A DNA stretch of 64,000 nucleotides from Ruminococcus sp. FC2018 (GTDB lineage Bacteria; Bacillota; Clostridia; Oscillospirales; Ruminococcaceae), in the NCBI RefSeq assembly GCF_000621805.1, contig NZ_JHXH01000013.1:1-64000 (forward strand). Reading direction: 5' to 3'. The position numbers were made by a program, and so were the translations under genes. Below the pieces are notes generated by a model that had not been told where the DNA came from, ran no database searches, and saw only the letters and a list, made by a program, of their open reading frames with translations. Positions 1 to 9,058 of the stretch are shown in pieces; the stretch's first letter is position 1, and each line of letters begins with the position of its first letter.

Positions 1-70
1 GTTCAAGCGGCGTAGGTAACCCTTTGACGACACTCGAATTGTCTTTCTTGTGGTAGTATTGGATCCTCAT
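1..70 (-). CDS. Start of an unidentified protein, cut by the window edge
   Basis: Only the first 23 codons are present (MRIQYYHKKDNSSVV...). The ATG is preceded at good spacing by an AAGGGGGT ribosome-binding site, and a clear promoter lies about 65 bases further upstream, so this is a real gene start. The visible residues are basic and polar with no recognisable motif. It follows the integrase in the same direction and is probably part of the same mobile element. I cannot name its function. Confidence 0.6.
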   Translation of the reverse strand, partial: MRIQYYHKKDNSSVVKGLPTPLE

Positions 71-134
71 GAATACCCCCTTCGGTTTCAGGTTGAAGGT
101 TTATGTATCATGAGTGCCGTCAGGTCACGGCTTT

Positions 135-163
135 ATTCTATCATTCGGGGCATGATGTGTCAA
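135..163 (-). promoter_or_regulatory. Promoter of the left-edge gene
   Basis: On the minus strand there is TTGACA, a 17-base spacer and TAGAAT. The transcript would start near 128 and carry a small GCCGT/ACGGC hairpin (116-131) at its 5' end before the ATG at 70. Confidence 0.75.
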
Positions 164-183
164 TAGTTAACTGTACAATCTGT

Positions 184-203
184 TGGACAGCTACTAGGCT
201 GTC
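184..203 (-). terminator. Hairpin after the integrase gene
   Basis: Perfect 7-bp inverted repeat GGACAGC/GCTGTCC with a 6-base loop, about 27 bases beyond the integrase stop. No strong U-tract follows on the minus strand, so terminator function is uncertain. Confidence 0.35.
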
Positions 204-229
204 CGTTTCTCTGTTCTAACACTTTGTTA

Positions 230-1390
230 TCAATTCAGATGTTGACATTGCAGCTGATAAGAGTTAACATACAACACCACAGCGGCGGCAGGGTTCGTAT
301 AATATATTAAAACAAGATAAGCCTCCCGAAACCGACGTATATACCTATCGAGCGTGATTTTGACACTCGAATGTCCCAGCAACTCGCTGAGCGTTTTCAC
401 ATCAACTCCGCTCTTGACGCACTGCGTTGCAAATGTGTGACGCAGGGAGTGAAAGTTACGGTATGGCACGCCAATTCGCCTTAGAAATGACTTGTATTGC
501 TCGGTGTAAGTCCTCGGCTCATCCGGTCTTGAAGAACAACTCAGGAAATAGTTTTGGCTGTACTGATTGGCTTTCAGCCTTGCAATAGGCTCAAGCAGAA
601 AAGTCGGTATCGGCACATCTCGCAGTGAGCTTTTGCTTTTCGGAGTGTCAATAACAATCCCTGTTTTCTGCGCAGAATCGTCTTGATTTGCGATGCGAAA
701 CAACGTCTTTCGCACATGAATAAGCTGTTCCGCCATGTCGATATCTTCCCAAATGAGTGCACAAAGCTCGCCTATTCGCAGACCTGTAAACAGCGTCAGC
801 ACAATGCCAAGTTCAGTGCTATTGCACAGATCTGCACAGTTTCTTACCCTGCGGACCTCAAATTCGCTGAAGACTGATATTTCAGTGGATTGTGATTTCG
901 GCAGCGAAATGTGCTTTGCAGCATTGGACAAACCGTACTCCAGTTCACCATATTCAAGCACCGAGCGAAGCAGTATCATTACCGACTGCATCGTAGTCGA
1001 AGACAGTCCTAATCCTTTCTTTCCGCCGTTTGTGAGCATTTCATCAACAAATCGGTTGAGCATAAAAGAGTTGAGTTTGTCCACTCGAAATGAGCCGAAA
1101 CGCTCACGCAGATAGTTGTTGTACAAGGTCAGGTAGTTGACAAATGTCGACCGCTTGACCTTGTTTTTGCGGCTTAAATGCCACACCGTGAACAACTCGT
1201 CAACAGTCATCGGCTTGCTGACGGGCAGCAAATCATACTGAGCAAGCTTGAGTTTTTCGGAGCAATCGGCGTAAGAATGAGCGTATACGGATTTGTAAAC
1301 CGCCTTGCCAAGCTCGTTTCTGCCCGAAATGTAACGCCTTTCCCAGCGCCCGTCGCTGCGTTTGTGAATATTATCTCCTCGTCTGGACAT
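230..1390 (-). CDS. Tyrosine recombinase / integrase
   Basis: Site-specific recombinase of the phage-integrase family, which cuts and rejoins DNA through a tyrosine to insert or excise an element. The 386-residue protein has an N-terminal AP2-like arm region, a SAM-like core-binding domain, and a C-terminal catalytic domain. The catalytic set is visible: Arg in TGLRIGEL, Lys near TPKSKSSLRD, HSLRH, His in LLGHSS and Tyr in LDRYI. I chose the ATG of MSRRGDN because AGGAGGT sits 6 bases before it; the frame continues upstream but without a site. After the catalytic Tyr the usual short tail is replaced by about 35 hydrophobic residues unlike the family, suggesting a rearranged or frameshifted 3' end. 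It marks an integrated element that probably extends left of the window; no attachment site could be recognised. Confidence 0.9.
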   Translation of the reverse strand: MSRRGDNIHKRSDGRWERRYISGRNELGKAVYKSVYAHSYADCSEKLKLAQYDLLPVSKPMTVDELFTVWHLSRKNKVKRSTFVNYLTLYNNYLRERFGSFRVDKLNSFMLNRFVDEMLTNGGKKGLGLSSTTMQSVMILLRSVLEYGELEYGLSNAAKHISLPKSQSTEISVFSEFEVRRVRNCADLCNSTELGIVLTLFTGLRIGELCALIWEDIDMAEQLIHVRKTLFRIANQDDSAQKTGIVIDTPKSKSSLRDVPIPTFLLEPIARLKANQYSQNYFLSCSSRPDEPRTYTEQYKSFLRRIGVPYRNFHSLRHTFATQCVKSGVDVKTLSELLGHSSVKITLDRYIRRFREAYLVLIYYTNPAAAVVLYVNSYQLQCQHLN

Positions 1391-1540
1391 AGAATTACCT
1401 CCTGAAAACTGATAATTCAAGTATACCGCAGCGACCACGCTTTCGACCATATTCACACGGATGTCGGCAAGAAAACCGCAGAATCACGGGACTTGCTCAT
1501 GTCATTGCAAATATCTATTTAGGCATTTTAACGAACGAAA

Positions 1541-1583
1541 GTGCATTATGCACAATGCGATTTGTACATTTTAGTCAAAATGT
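1541..1583. promoter_or_regulatory. Two palindromes upstream of the HEPN operon promoter
   Basis: GTGCAT-T-ATGCAC (1541-1553) and ACATTTT-agtc-AAAATGT (1566-1583) are both perfect inverted repeats. The second ends four bases before the -35 box, so it is a plausible operator for a regulator encoded on the element. Nothing else is visible in the 300-base gap between integrase and HEPN gene apart from the promoter. Confidence 0.4.
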
Positions 1584-1586
1584 CGG

Positions 1587-1615
1587 TTGAAAAATATGTC
1601 GTAAAATGATATAAT
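1587..1615 (+). promoter_or_regulatory. Promoter of the HEPN-LRR operon
   Basis: TTGAAA, 17-base spacer, TATAAT: near-consensus sigma-A promoter. It would start transcription about 70 bases before the HEPN-protein ATG and is the only promoter seen for the two genes that follow. Confidence 0.8.
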
Positions 1616-1691
1616 ATGTGATGTAATAGTTATTTTGTTTTTTGCCTTGAACGAACAAAGTAACCGATCAACTTACGGAAGGATGATCACC

Positions 1692-2309
1692 ATGGCTACA
1701 GTAATCCAAAACACCGAGACCTCTAAGGACAAGTACACAACCTACCGTGAACTGACCGGCAGGCACAAGCTCGCTATGAAACACGGTTTCTTCTTTGAGG
1801 CACTGCTGATAGACTACGCTGTGCTCGAAGACAGGCTTGCGGCTTTCCTTTGGGCGGCGGGCGCCCTCAATGACATTGACCGTTTTGGTCTTGGCAACAA
1901 GCGTAACAAAACACAGCTTTTCGAGCTTTATTCGGCTTACACCGGCAAGGACAAGCTTGCTAATCTGAAAAACATCTCGGCGAAAATTGATATGGTTCTT
2001 GCCATGATCAGTTTTGCCGAAACCGAGTATGACGGTGACGACCGCTATCTGACCGCTCTGCACAAGGGCTTGCAGAAGCTCGATCTTGAAAGTCTGAAAG
2101 CTGACCTGGCAGAACTACACAGTTGGCGGGAATACCGCAACGAGGTCATTCACGGAGCGATGACAAAGAATATTTACAGCTTGTATGAGGAGCTTGAGGA
2201 CAAAGCGGCGCTCGGGCTTGCTTATGCGAGGACGATCGATAAGGAATCACAGAAACTTAAACGGCAGAAGCATATTCGCAGATCGGTGAATATGCCGTCG
2301 AAGAAATAG
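1692..2309 (+). CDS. Putative HEPN-domain protein (unrecognised family)
   Basis: A 205-residue, mostly alpha-helical cytosolic protein that I do not recognise by name. Near the C-terminal end of the helical region it carries R149-N-E-V-I-H154, matching the R-X4-H signature of HEPN domains. In that superfamily the Arg and His form a metal-independent RNase active site in many toxins and antiphage effectors. The first half (FFFEALLIDYAVLEDRLAAF) also resembles the first helix of HEPN-like proteins. The ATG was chosen because GGAAGG lies 9 bases before it; in-frame upstream ATGs lack a site. It is followed after 15 bases by the large LRR protein in one operon. RNase activity is inference; a structural, inactive HEPN is also possible. 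Confidence 0.55.
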   Translation: MATVIQNTETSKDKYTTYRELTGRHKLAMKHGFFFEALLIDYAVLEDRLAAFLWAAGALNDIDRFGLGNKRNKTQLFELYSAYTGKDKLANLKNISAKIDMVLAMISFAETEYDGDDRYLTALHKGLQKLDLESLKADLAELHSWREYRNEVIHGAMTKNIYSLYEELEDKAALGLAYARTIDKESQKLKRQKHIRRSVNMPSKK

Positions 2310-2324
2310 GAGGAAGAATAGATT

Positions 2325-5123
2325 ATGGCATTTGAAATTGAAAACGGAGTATTGAAAAAATGTATACTTGAGAATGGGGAAACTGAGGTAATAATACCTG
2401 AAGGAGTTACAGAGGTTTATTATAGTGCATTTAAAGATTGCAAAGGTATACAAACATTATCTTTACCTGGAGCATTTAATAATATTTCTTCGGTTTTAAG
2501 TATTATTGGTACAATCGAGGCGGTTAATGTTTCAGCAAACAATCCTAACTATGCTTCAATTGACGGCGTATTGTACACAAAAGATACAAAAACATTGCTA
2601 TACTATCCTGCAAACAAACCTGATGAAGTGTTTATTGTTCCTCACGATGTAGAATACATTTCTCAGCATGCGTTTCGCAACACGACCCATCTTCAAAAGC
2701 TAGTTTTGCACGATAAAATCGATTATTATCAAGGAACTGAGAATCTAGGGCTTTGGGGCAGGAAAATCTATGAACCATTTTTATGTTGTTTCAGCATCAA
2801 GGAAATAGAAGGTTTACCTGATTTCATGATTAATAAATGCAGAAAGATGATTCAAAGTGCATATCCCGAATTCTATGCTGATATCATTTTGAACGGCAAA
2901 GCGAGCGAGCGAAAAGAAAAGATAACTGGATATAACTCTGAAGTTAGGGATGGTGGAGCCGACGCGATAGCAGAATCAGTGCTGAGTTTACTTGCAGCCA
3001 TGAAGTATACCAAAAAGCACCTAACCAATGTAACTGAGTTTTTTGATAAATACAGAAATAGCATTTCGGCAAAATGTTTTTACGAGTTCTACAAAAAGCT
3101 TCTTGATAAAAAAGCTTATGATTGTATTGGTGTTATTCCTATGGCTAACATTATTGCGGCAAAAGAGGCTTCAGGTGATCCTGATGTAATCTTGATAAAA
3201 GAATTGGCGGGCGAAAATGAAAAGCCATCAAAATCAAATAGTCAAAATATAATGCAGTTCTGCAAAATAGTCGATGGCGTATTAAAGGATTTTTCAGTCA
3301 ACTCAGGGCTTACTGAAGTAATACTGCCTGATAGTATTATTAAACTATATGATGTATTTCGCACATTAAATGAACGACCGGTTTACTCTGGAATAAAAAA
3401 GATTGTTATTCCCAAGAATGTTGATAATATTCACGGTCTTGATGGTTTAGTTGATCTTGAAATAATCGAAGTTGATCCTGAAAACAAAAAATATATATCG
3501 GTAAACGGACTCCTGTTTGAAAAGAAACGAGAGGGACTTACTCTTATTGCTGTGCCGAGGGGATTGAAGGAACTCGTTATTCCAAAATCTTGTGAAATAA
3601 TTGGATGTATTTATCCAGGGCTTGACAGCTTTGATAAGATTAGTATTGAAGAAGGCAGCGAATTCTTTGAATACACCGATGGATACCTTATTCAAAAGTC
3701 TAAAAGCAATGATTGCGATCTTTCAGCTGAGCTTATTTATTTTGACTCCACAATATCAGAGGTCGTTGTTCCGGATAATGTAACAAGCGTTTCTTTTTCA
3801 AGGTGTTCTGATAGAGCAAAAAGAATTACAAGCATAACCATGCCAGATTCGGTAACTCAGATTTCAAATACTCTTGCCGGCAACACTTTACTCAAAAAAG
3901 TAAAACTATCAGCTGGAATCAAATCATTAGGTAGCAATTATTCATTTAAATCACCATTTCAAGAGTGTACTGCACTTGAAAAAATTGATATTCCGGAAGG
4001 TGTTGAGATTATCGGAGCAGGATGTTTTAAAGATTGTACCGCATTGGTAAATGTTTCCTTGCCATCCACGCTTACAGATATTTACAGTGAAGCATTCGCA
4101 AACTGTTCTTCATTGAAACAAATAAGCATACCTGCTAATGTCAAGGTTGCTGATGATGCATTCACAGGCAGCGGACTTGAAGATAATGATTTTGTAGACG
4201 GCATTAAATACTGTGGGGATGTACCTGTTGAATTTGATTCTTCTGCTAAGATTTTCAGATTTAAATCTGGAGTTGTAAAAATACCTGATGATTTCTTTAA
4301 TTATAGCAATAATCAATCTTTTCATAAGGATACAGAGTATGAAACAGTTTACATTTCAGATACTGTAACTGAACTGGATGCTTCTCAGTTTTCTCCGTTC
4401 AAAGAAATCATAGTTGATGAAAACAACCCAAATTACAAAACAATTGACGGAGTTTTGTTCAACAAGGAAATGACGACCTTGTTAAGATTCCCAATTTATA
4501 AGGAATGTGATGAATACAGAGTTCCTAACACTGTAAAAACCATCAATCACGCTGCTTTTGAATGGTGCACTAAAATCAAAAAAGTTATTATTCCTGAGGG
4601 AGTTACTCAGATTGGGCAATCGGCATTTGCATTAACTGATAATCTAGCTGAAATCGTTGTTCCTTATACAGCTACAGATATTGGTCAAGTAGCTTTTGTT
4701 ACAGAATATAATGCAAAAGATCATCACCATGATGTTAAGCTCATATTCTGCAAAGATGATATTCTTATTCCAATGAGACTAAAACGCAACTGGGATTTAT
4801 TTACTGAAGAACAGAACTTGGATTGGTTTATCAGATATCCAGGTAGCCATAAATCTTCGTTTGCAAAGCTTAAAGATGCAATTTATAAAAGAGCTGCCGC
4901 AGAGCTTATGTACTTTGTATATGATGAAAAAAGTGAATCAGAAGAATTTGTAAAGAACAACGCCGATAAAATCATTAAAGACGCAATAGAGATAGGCAGT
5001 ACGGGAATAATAAGAGAAATGCTCAAGCATGGACTAGTTGATGATTCGAAGATTAGTGGATATATAAAAAAAGCTTCAAGTCTTGGTAACAATGTGATTT
5101 GTGAAATGCTAAAAAATGGTTAG
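2325..5123 (+). CDS. BspA-like leucine-rich-repeat protein with helical and ankyrin-like segments
   Basis: A 932-residue protein with no signal peptide or membrane segment, so probably cytosolic. Many BspA/TpLRR-type repeats are visible (for example IPEGVTEVYYSAFKDC and IPEGVEIIGAGCFKDC). They fall in blocks at about 10-150, 315-620 and 640-800. The opening module (NGVLK...TEVIIPEGV) recurs near residue 315 (DGVLK...TEVILPDSI). Between the blocks (about 170-310) is a helical, charged insertion. The last 80 residues (for example GSTGIIREMLKHGLVDDS) look like degenerate ankyrin-type helices. AGGAGGA precedes the ATG. The gene is clearly AT-richer than the chromosome around it, a sign of transfer. 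Most BspA-like proteins are secreted adhesins; a cytosolic one paired with a HEPN protein suggests a sensor or scaffold, but this is inference. Confidence 0.8.
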   Translation: MAFEIENGVLKKCILENGETEVIIPEGVTEVYYSAFKDCKGIQTLSLPGAFNNISSVLSIIGTIEAVNVSANNPNYASIDGVLYTKDTKTLLYYPANKPDEVFIVPHDVEYISQHAFRNTTHLQKLVLHDKIDYYQGTENLGLWGRKIYEPFLCCFSIKEIEGLPDFMINKCRKMIQSAYPEFYADIILNGKASERKEKITGYNSEVRDGGADAIAESVLSLLAAMKYTKKHLTNVTEFFDKYRNSISAKCFYEFYKKLLDKKAYDCIGVIPMANIIAAKEASGDPDVILIKELAGENEKPSKSNSQNIMQFCKIVDGVLKDFSVNSGLTEVILPDSIIKLYDVFRTLNERPVYSGIKKIVIPKNVDNIHGLDGLVDLEIIEVDPENKKYISVNGLLFEKKREGLTLIAVPRGLKELVIPKSCEIIGCIYPGLDSFDKISIEEGSEFFEYTDGYLIQKSKSNDCDLSAELIYFDSTISEVVVPDNVTSVSFSRCSDRAKRITSITMPDSVTQISNTLAGNTLLKKVKLSAGIKSLGSNYSFKSPFQECTALEKIDIPEGVEIIGAGCFKDCTALVNVSLPSTLTDIYSEAFANCSSLKQISIPANVKVADDAFTGSGLEDNDFVDGIKYCGDVPVEFDSSAKIFRFKSGVVKIPDDFFNYSNNQSFHKDTEYETVYISDTVTELDASQFSPFKEIIVDENNPNYKTIDGVLFNKEMTTLLRFPIYKECDEYRVPNTVKTINHAAFEWCTKIKKVIIPEGVTQIGQSAFALTDNLAEIVVPYTATDIGQVAFVTEYNAKDHHHDVKLIFCKDDILIPMRLKRNWDLFTEEQNLDWFIRYPGSHKSSFAKLKDAIYKRAAAELMYFVYDEKSESEEFVKNNADKIIKDAIEIGSTGIIREMLKHGLVDDSKISGYIKKASSLGNNVICEMLKNG

Positions 5124-5260
5124 CAAAGATTTTATAACTCAACTTGAATAAGGGCATGATAACAAAGAATAATACCGCCAAGTTCAAAATCGCCGATGAA
5201 TCAAACTATTAGCTCAATGTAATGAACGGATAATAGAACACCAAATTAAAACTAACCAAT

Positions 5261-5303
5261 AAAGCCGATGTCTACTGATTTCAGTAAGCACCGGCTTTGT
5301 TCG
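5261..5303 (+). terminator. Terminator of the HEPN-LRR operon
   Basis: AAAGCCG...CGGCTTT stem extended inside by CTACTGA/TCAGTAAG, followed by TTTGTTCGT. It lies about 140 bases past the LRR stop. The rest of the 270-base gap to glyQS shows only the inverted repeat listed next. Confidence 0.65.
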
Positions 5304-5353
5304 TCCTATTCGGTTTTGGGTTTAACTACCCTAAGGGTATCATAGGAGTTTGA

Positions 5354-5381
5354 GGGAAACCCTTCTCCAAAAGGGTTTCCC
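5354..5381 (-). terminator. Inverted repeat downstream of glyQS
   Basis: Perfect 11-bp arms GGGAAACCCTT/AAGGGTTTCCC with a 6-base loop, 12 bases beyond the glyQS stop. It is well placed as a terminator although the following run is not U-rich. It also sits at the boundary between accessory and core DNA. Confidence 0.5.
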
Positions 5382-5392
5382 ACAATGGTTTA

Positions 5393-6778
5393 TCAGAACT
5401 CTATTTTCTTTTCGATATATGCAGCGAGGTCATCTATCTTTATGCGCTCCTGCTGCATGGTATCTCTGTCACGAACGGTAACGCAGCCGTCCTGTACAGA
5501 CTCAAAGTCATAGGTCACGCAAAGGGGAGTACCGATCTCGTCCTGTCTTCTGTAACGCTTACCGATAGAGCCTGCCTCGTCGTAGTCAACGCTGAACTTT
5601 TTAGCCAGCATATCGTAAACCTCACCTGCCTGCTGGGAGAGCTTCTTTGAAAGTGGCAGCACGCAAGCCTTGAACGGAGCAAGTGCAGGGTGGAAGCGCA
5701 TAACCGTTCTCACATCGGGCTTGTCCTCGGTGCCGATATTCTCCTCGTCGTAAGCTTCCACCAGAACGGTCAGGAACAGTCTTTCAACGCCAAGAGACGG
5801 CTCGATAACATATGGAACGTATCTTTCGTTTGTCTCCGGGTCAAAGTAATCCAGAGTTTTTCCGCTGGTGTTGATATGCTGGGTAAGGTCGTAGTCGGTT
5901 CTGTCGGCAACGCCCCACAGCTCGCCCCAGCCGAATGGGAACAGGTACTCAAAGTCGGTAGTCGCCTTGGAGTAGAAGCAAAGCTCCTCTGCGGAATGGT
6001 CACGCAGACGCAGGTTCTCCTCTTTGATGTTCAGGCTAAGCAGGAAGTTTTTGCAGAAGCTTCTCCAGTACTCGAACCACTCAAGGTCTGTGCCCGGCTT
6101 GCAGAAGAACTCAAGCTCCATCTGCTCGAACTCACGCACACGGAAGATGAAGTTACCGGGAGTTATCTCGTTTCTGAAGGATTTACCCACCTGAGCAACG
6201 CCGAAGGGGATCTTTCTTCTGGTAGTTCTCTGGATATTTGCAAAGTTCACGAAAATACCCTGTGCAGTTTCAGGACGCAGGTAAAGCTCTGCCTTGGAGT
6301 CCTCGGTAACGCCCTGGAATGTCTTGAACATAAGGTTGAACTGGCGGATGTCGGTAAAGTTGTGCTTTCCGCAGCTTGGGCATGGGATATTCTTATCTCT
6401 GATGTAGTCCATCATCTGCTCGTTTGACCAGCCGGCAACGTTTGTGCCGTCAAAGTCCTCAATGAGGTTATCGGCTCTGTGTCTTGTCTTACACTCCTTA
6501 CAGTCCATAAGGGGGTCGGAGAAGCCGCCCAGGTGACCGGAAGCCACCCATGTCTGGGGGTTCATAAGGATAGCGGAGTCAAGACCTACGTTGTACTTAT
6601 TCTCCTGGATAAACTTCTTTCTCCAGGCATTTTTGATGTTGGTTTTAAGCTCAACGCCAAGCGGACCGTAGTCCCAGGTGTTAGCCAGACCGCCGTAGAT
6701 CTCACTGCCGGGGTAAACGAAGCCTCTGCCCTTGCAAAGTGCAACGATCTTGTCCATTGTCTTTTCGGAATTGTTCAT
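5393..6778 (-). CDS. glyQS: Glycyl-tRNA synthetase (single-chain, class II)
   Basis: Charges tRNA-Gly with glycine in the cytosol. The 461 residues match the homodimeric alpha2 type, not the bacterial alpha2beta2 type. Class II motifs are visible: N-terminal [12 protein letters not shown], motif 2 region around [20 protein letters not shown], and a C-terminal anticodon-binding domain beginning near [22 protein letters not shown] lies in front of the ATG. It is downstream of proA in the same direction with a 58-base gap that is too short to hold a T-box leader, so glycine-tRNA control of this gene is not evident. Confidence 0.96.
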   Translation of the reverse strand: MNNSEKTMDKIVALCKGRGFVYPGSEIYGGLANTWDYGPLGVELKTNIKNAWRKKFIQENKYNVGLDSAILMNPQTWVASGHLGGFSDPLMDCKECKTRHRADNLIEDFDGTNVAGWSNEQMMDYIRDKNIPCPSCGKHNFTDIRQFNLMFKTFQGVTEDSKAELYLRPETAQGIFVNFANIQRTTRRKIPFGVAQVGKSFRNEITPGNFIFRVREFEQMELEFFCKPGTDLEWFEYWRSFCKNFLLSLNIKEENLRLRDHSAEELCFYSKATTDFEYLFPFGWGELWGVADRTDYDLTQHINTSGKTLDYFDPETNERYVPYVIEPSLGVERLFLTVLVEAYDEENIGTEDKPDVRTVMRFHPALAPFKACVLPLSKKLSQQAGEVYDMLAKKFSVDYDEAGSIGKRYRRQDEIGTPLCVTYDFESVQDGCVTVRDRDTMQQERIKIDDLAAYIEKKIEF

Positions 6779-6836
6779 TTTTCATTCTCCTTACAATATA
6801 GTGATTGCTTGATCAAAAAGCATATTGTCAACAAAG

Positions 6837-8090
6837 TTATTCTCTTATCTGTCCGTCGCCTGTAACGAGATACTTGGTGGTGGTCATCTCGGTGAGCCCC
6901 ATAGGTCCTCTTGCGTGGAGCTTCTGGGTGGAAATGCCTATCTCTGCGCCAAGACCGAACATATCCCCGTCGGTGAACCTTGTGGAGCAGTTCACATAAA
7001 CCGCCGCTGCGTCAACACGCTTCTGGAACTCGGTGGCTGCAAACAGGCTTTCTGTGACGATGCACTCGGAATGACCTGTGGAAAATCTCTCGATATGCTC
7101 CAGTGCCTGGGCAAAGTCGTCCACGACTCTTATTGCGATGATATAATCCAGGAACTCGGTGGCATAGTCGTCCTCGTCGGCAGGAGTAACATTCTCCTTG
7201 CCAAGGATATAGGCGGTCATCTCGTCCCCTCGTATCTCAACGTTGTGCTCGTCAAGACGGGCTTTGAGCATAGGCAGGAACTTCTCCGCAACGCTCTTGT
7301 GTACCAGGCAGGTCTCCACAGCGTTGCACACGCTCGGTCTTGAAGTCTTGCCGTTGTCAACTATATCCACAGCCATTTTAAGGTCGGCGGACTGGTCAAC
7401 GTAAACGTGGCAGTTGCCTGTGCCTGTTTCAATAACAGGTACAGTTGCGTTCTGCACCACGGTCTTTATCAGCCTTGCGCCGCCACGGGGGATAAGCAGG
7501 TCGATGTAGTCGTTTGCCCGCATCATATCCACCGCAAGCTCTCTGTCGGTGTTGCTTACAAGCTGGATAATGTCTGCGTCCAGACCTGCACAGCTCACAG
7601 CCTTGCGCATAAGCTCAACCAGTATCATATTGGAGTTTATAGCTTCCTTGCCGCCTCTGAGAATACAGCAGTTTCCGCTTTTAAGGCACAAGATCGCCGC
7701 ATCCACGGTAACGTTTGGTCTTGCCTCGTAGATAATTCCGATAACGCCCATGGGCACACGGACCTTACGGATGTTCATACCGTTTGGTCTTACCGAGCCT
7801 GAGACCACCTCGCCGATAGGGTCGCTGAGAGAAACCAGCTTTTCGCACGCCTGAGCCATGCCTTCGATACGGTCCTCGGACAGAGCCAGTCTGTCGATAA
7901 GGGATTCGCTCATTTTTCTTGCCCGGGCATTCTGAATGTCAATGTTGTTGGCTTCGATTATCTCTGTCTTGCAGCGGCGCAGCACGTAAGCTATCTCCAT
8001 AAGAGCGTCGTTTTTCTCCATGGTGGAAGCTGTTGCGATCCTGTTTTTGCAAGCCTTTGCTTTGCGCCCGAGATCCTGAATATAGCCCAT
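6837..8090 (-). CDS. proA: Gamma-glutamyl phosphate reductase
   Basis: Second step of proline synthesis: NADPH-dependent reduction of glutamyl-5-phosphate to glutamate semialdehyde. The 417 residues are full length for the family. The aldehyde-dehydrogenase fold is evident from GVIGIIYEARPNVT, LRGGKEAINSN, LLIPRGGARLI and the catalytic Cys region SVCNAVETCLVH. The C-terminal block LGAEIGISTQKLHARGPMGL is the usual ProA ending. It follows proB by 62 bases in the same direction, forming a proBA operon. Confidence 0.97.
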   Translation of the reverse strand: MGYIQDLGRKAKACKNRIATASTMEKNDALMEIAYVLRRCKTEIIEANNIDIQNARARKMSESLIDRLALSEDRIEGMAQACEKLVSLSDPIGEVVSGSVRPNGMNIRKVRVPMGVIGIIYEARPNVTVDAAILCLKSGNCCILRGGKEAINSNMILVELMRKAVSCAGLDADIIQLVSNTDRELAVDMMRANDYIDLLIPRGGARLIKTVVQNATVPVIETGTGNCHVYVDQSADLKMAVDIVDNGKTSRPSVCNAVETCLVHKSVAEKFLPMLKARLDEHNVEIRGDEMTAYILGKENVTPADEDDYATEFLDYIIAIRVVDDFAQALEHIERFSTGHSECIVTESLFAATEFQKRVDAAAVYVNCSTRFTDGDMFGLGAEIGISTQKLHARGPMGLTEMTTTKYLVTGDGQIRE

Positions 8091-8152
8091 AGATCTTCCT
8101 CCTGTCTGTTTTCAGCATTGTGATGCCGTATGGTTTTTCAAATACCTCTGTG

Positions 8153-8953
8153 TCACGCCTGAGTGGTTGCCGCCTGGAAAATTGTTCCCACAGGCTTATT
8201 TTCAAACACACCGTAAAGGTTGTCGGGGTGTCTGCCGTTTATTATCACAAGGTCTATCCCTGCATCGTTTGCGATCTTTGCGGCCTTTATCTTTGTTGCC
8301 ATTCCACCGGAGCCGAATGCGGAGCCTGCGCCCCCTGCCGAGGCGACAATATCCTCGGTTATCTCTTCCACCACGGGGATAAGCAGTGCATCATCGTTCT
8401 TTTTCGGGTCCTTGTCAAAAAGTCCGTCGATGTCGGACATTATTATGAGAAGCTCCGCCCCGGAGATTACTGCAACATTTGCCGCCAGGGAATCGTTCTC
8501 GCCCATTTCAAGCTCCAGCTCGTCGATAGCCACCGTGTCGTTTTCGTTGACAATGGGGATAACGTTGCTTTGTATAAGCCTCGTAAGGGCATTTTGCACG
8601 TTGCGCTTCCTGTCCTCCATAAGCACGAACTTTGTAAGCAGCAGCTGAGCCACGGTAAGACCGTACTCCCCGAACAGCTTGTCATACATATACATCAGCT
8701 CACACTGCCCCACAGCGGCGCAAGCCTGTTTTGAGGGGGTGTCCTTGGGCTTTTCGGCAAGTCCCAGCTTGCCTGCGCCAAGACCTACCGCACCGCTTGA
8801 AACAAGGATTATCTCCTTGCCCTCGTTCTGCAGATCGGCAAGTATCTTGACCAGCTTTTCCACACGCCGTATATTCAGCCTTCCTGTTTTGTGGTGGGTA
8901 AGGGTGGAAGTACCTATCTTCACCACAACTCTTTTCTTTTTACTCAGATCCAT
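8153..8953 (-). CDS. proB: Glutamate 5-kinase, short form without PUA domain
   Basis: First step of proline synthesis: ATP-dependent phosphorylation of glutamate, normally feedback-inhibited by proline. The amino-acid-kinase fold is clear from RVVVKIGTSTLT, ILVSSGAVGLGAGKLGL, NENDTVAIDELELEMGENDS, MSDIDGLFDKDPKKN and GSGGMATKIKAAKIA. The protein ends after about 266 residues and so lacks the C-terminal PUA domain of the 367-residue E. coli enzyme; short forms are known. I prefer the ATG with GGTG six bases ahead; a GTG three codons upstream is an alternative. Confidence 0.95.
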   Translation of the reverse strand: MDLSKKKRVVVKIGTSTLTHHKTGRLNIRRVEKLVKILADLQNEGKEIILVSSGAVGLGAGKLGLAEKPKDTPSKQACAAVGQCELMYMYDKLFGEYGLTVAQLLLTKFVLMEDRKRNVQNALTRLIQSNVIPIVNENDTVAIDELELEMGENDSLAANVAVISGAELLIIMSDIDGLFDKDPKKNDDALLIPVVEEITEDIVASAGGAGSAFGSGGMATKIKAAKIANDAGIDLVIINGRHPDNLYGVFENKPVGTIFQAATTQA

Positions 8954-9058
8954 ATTTTTCACCGACTGTTCTTTTTTCTTTTTGTTCCTGTGATAAATCG
9001 GAATTTGTATTAGCAGTGCTATGCCAAACTCCCATCGTCAAGCCGCAAGCAGCTTGAG

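Noticed and set aside
6779-6836. T-box or glycine riboswitch before glyQS
   Set aside because: The gap is only 58 bases and lacks the GGTGG/T-box core.
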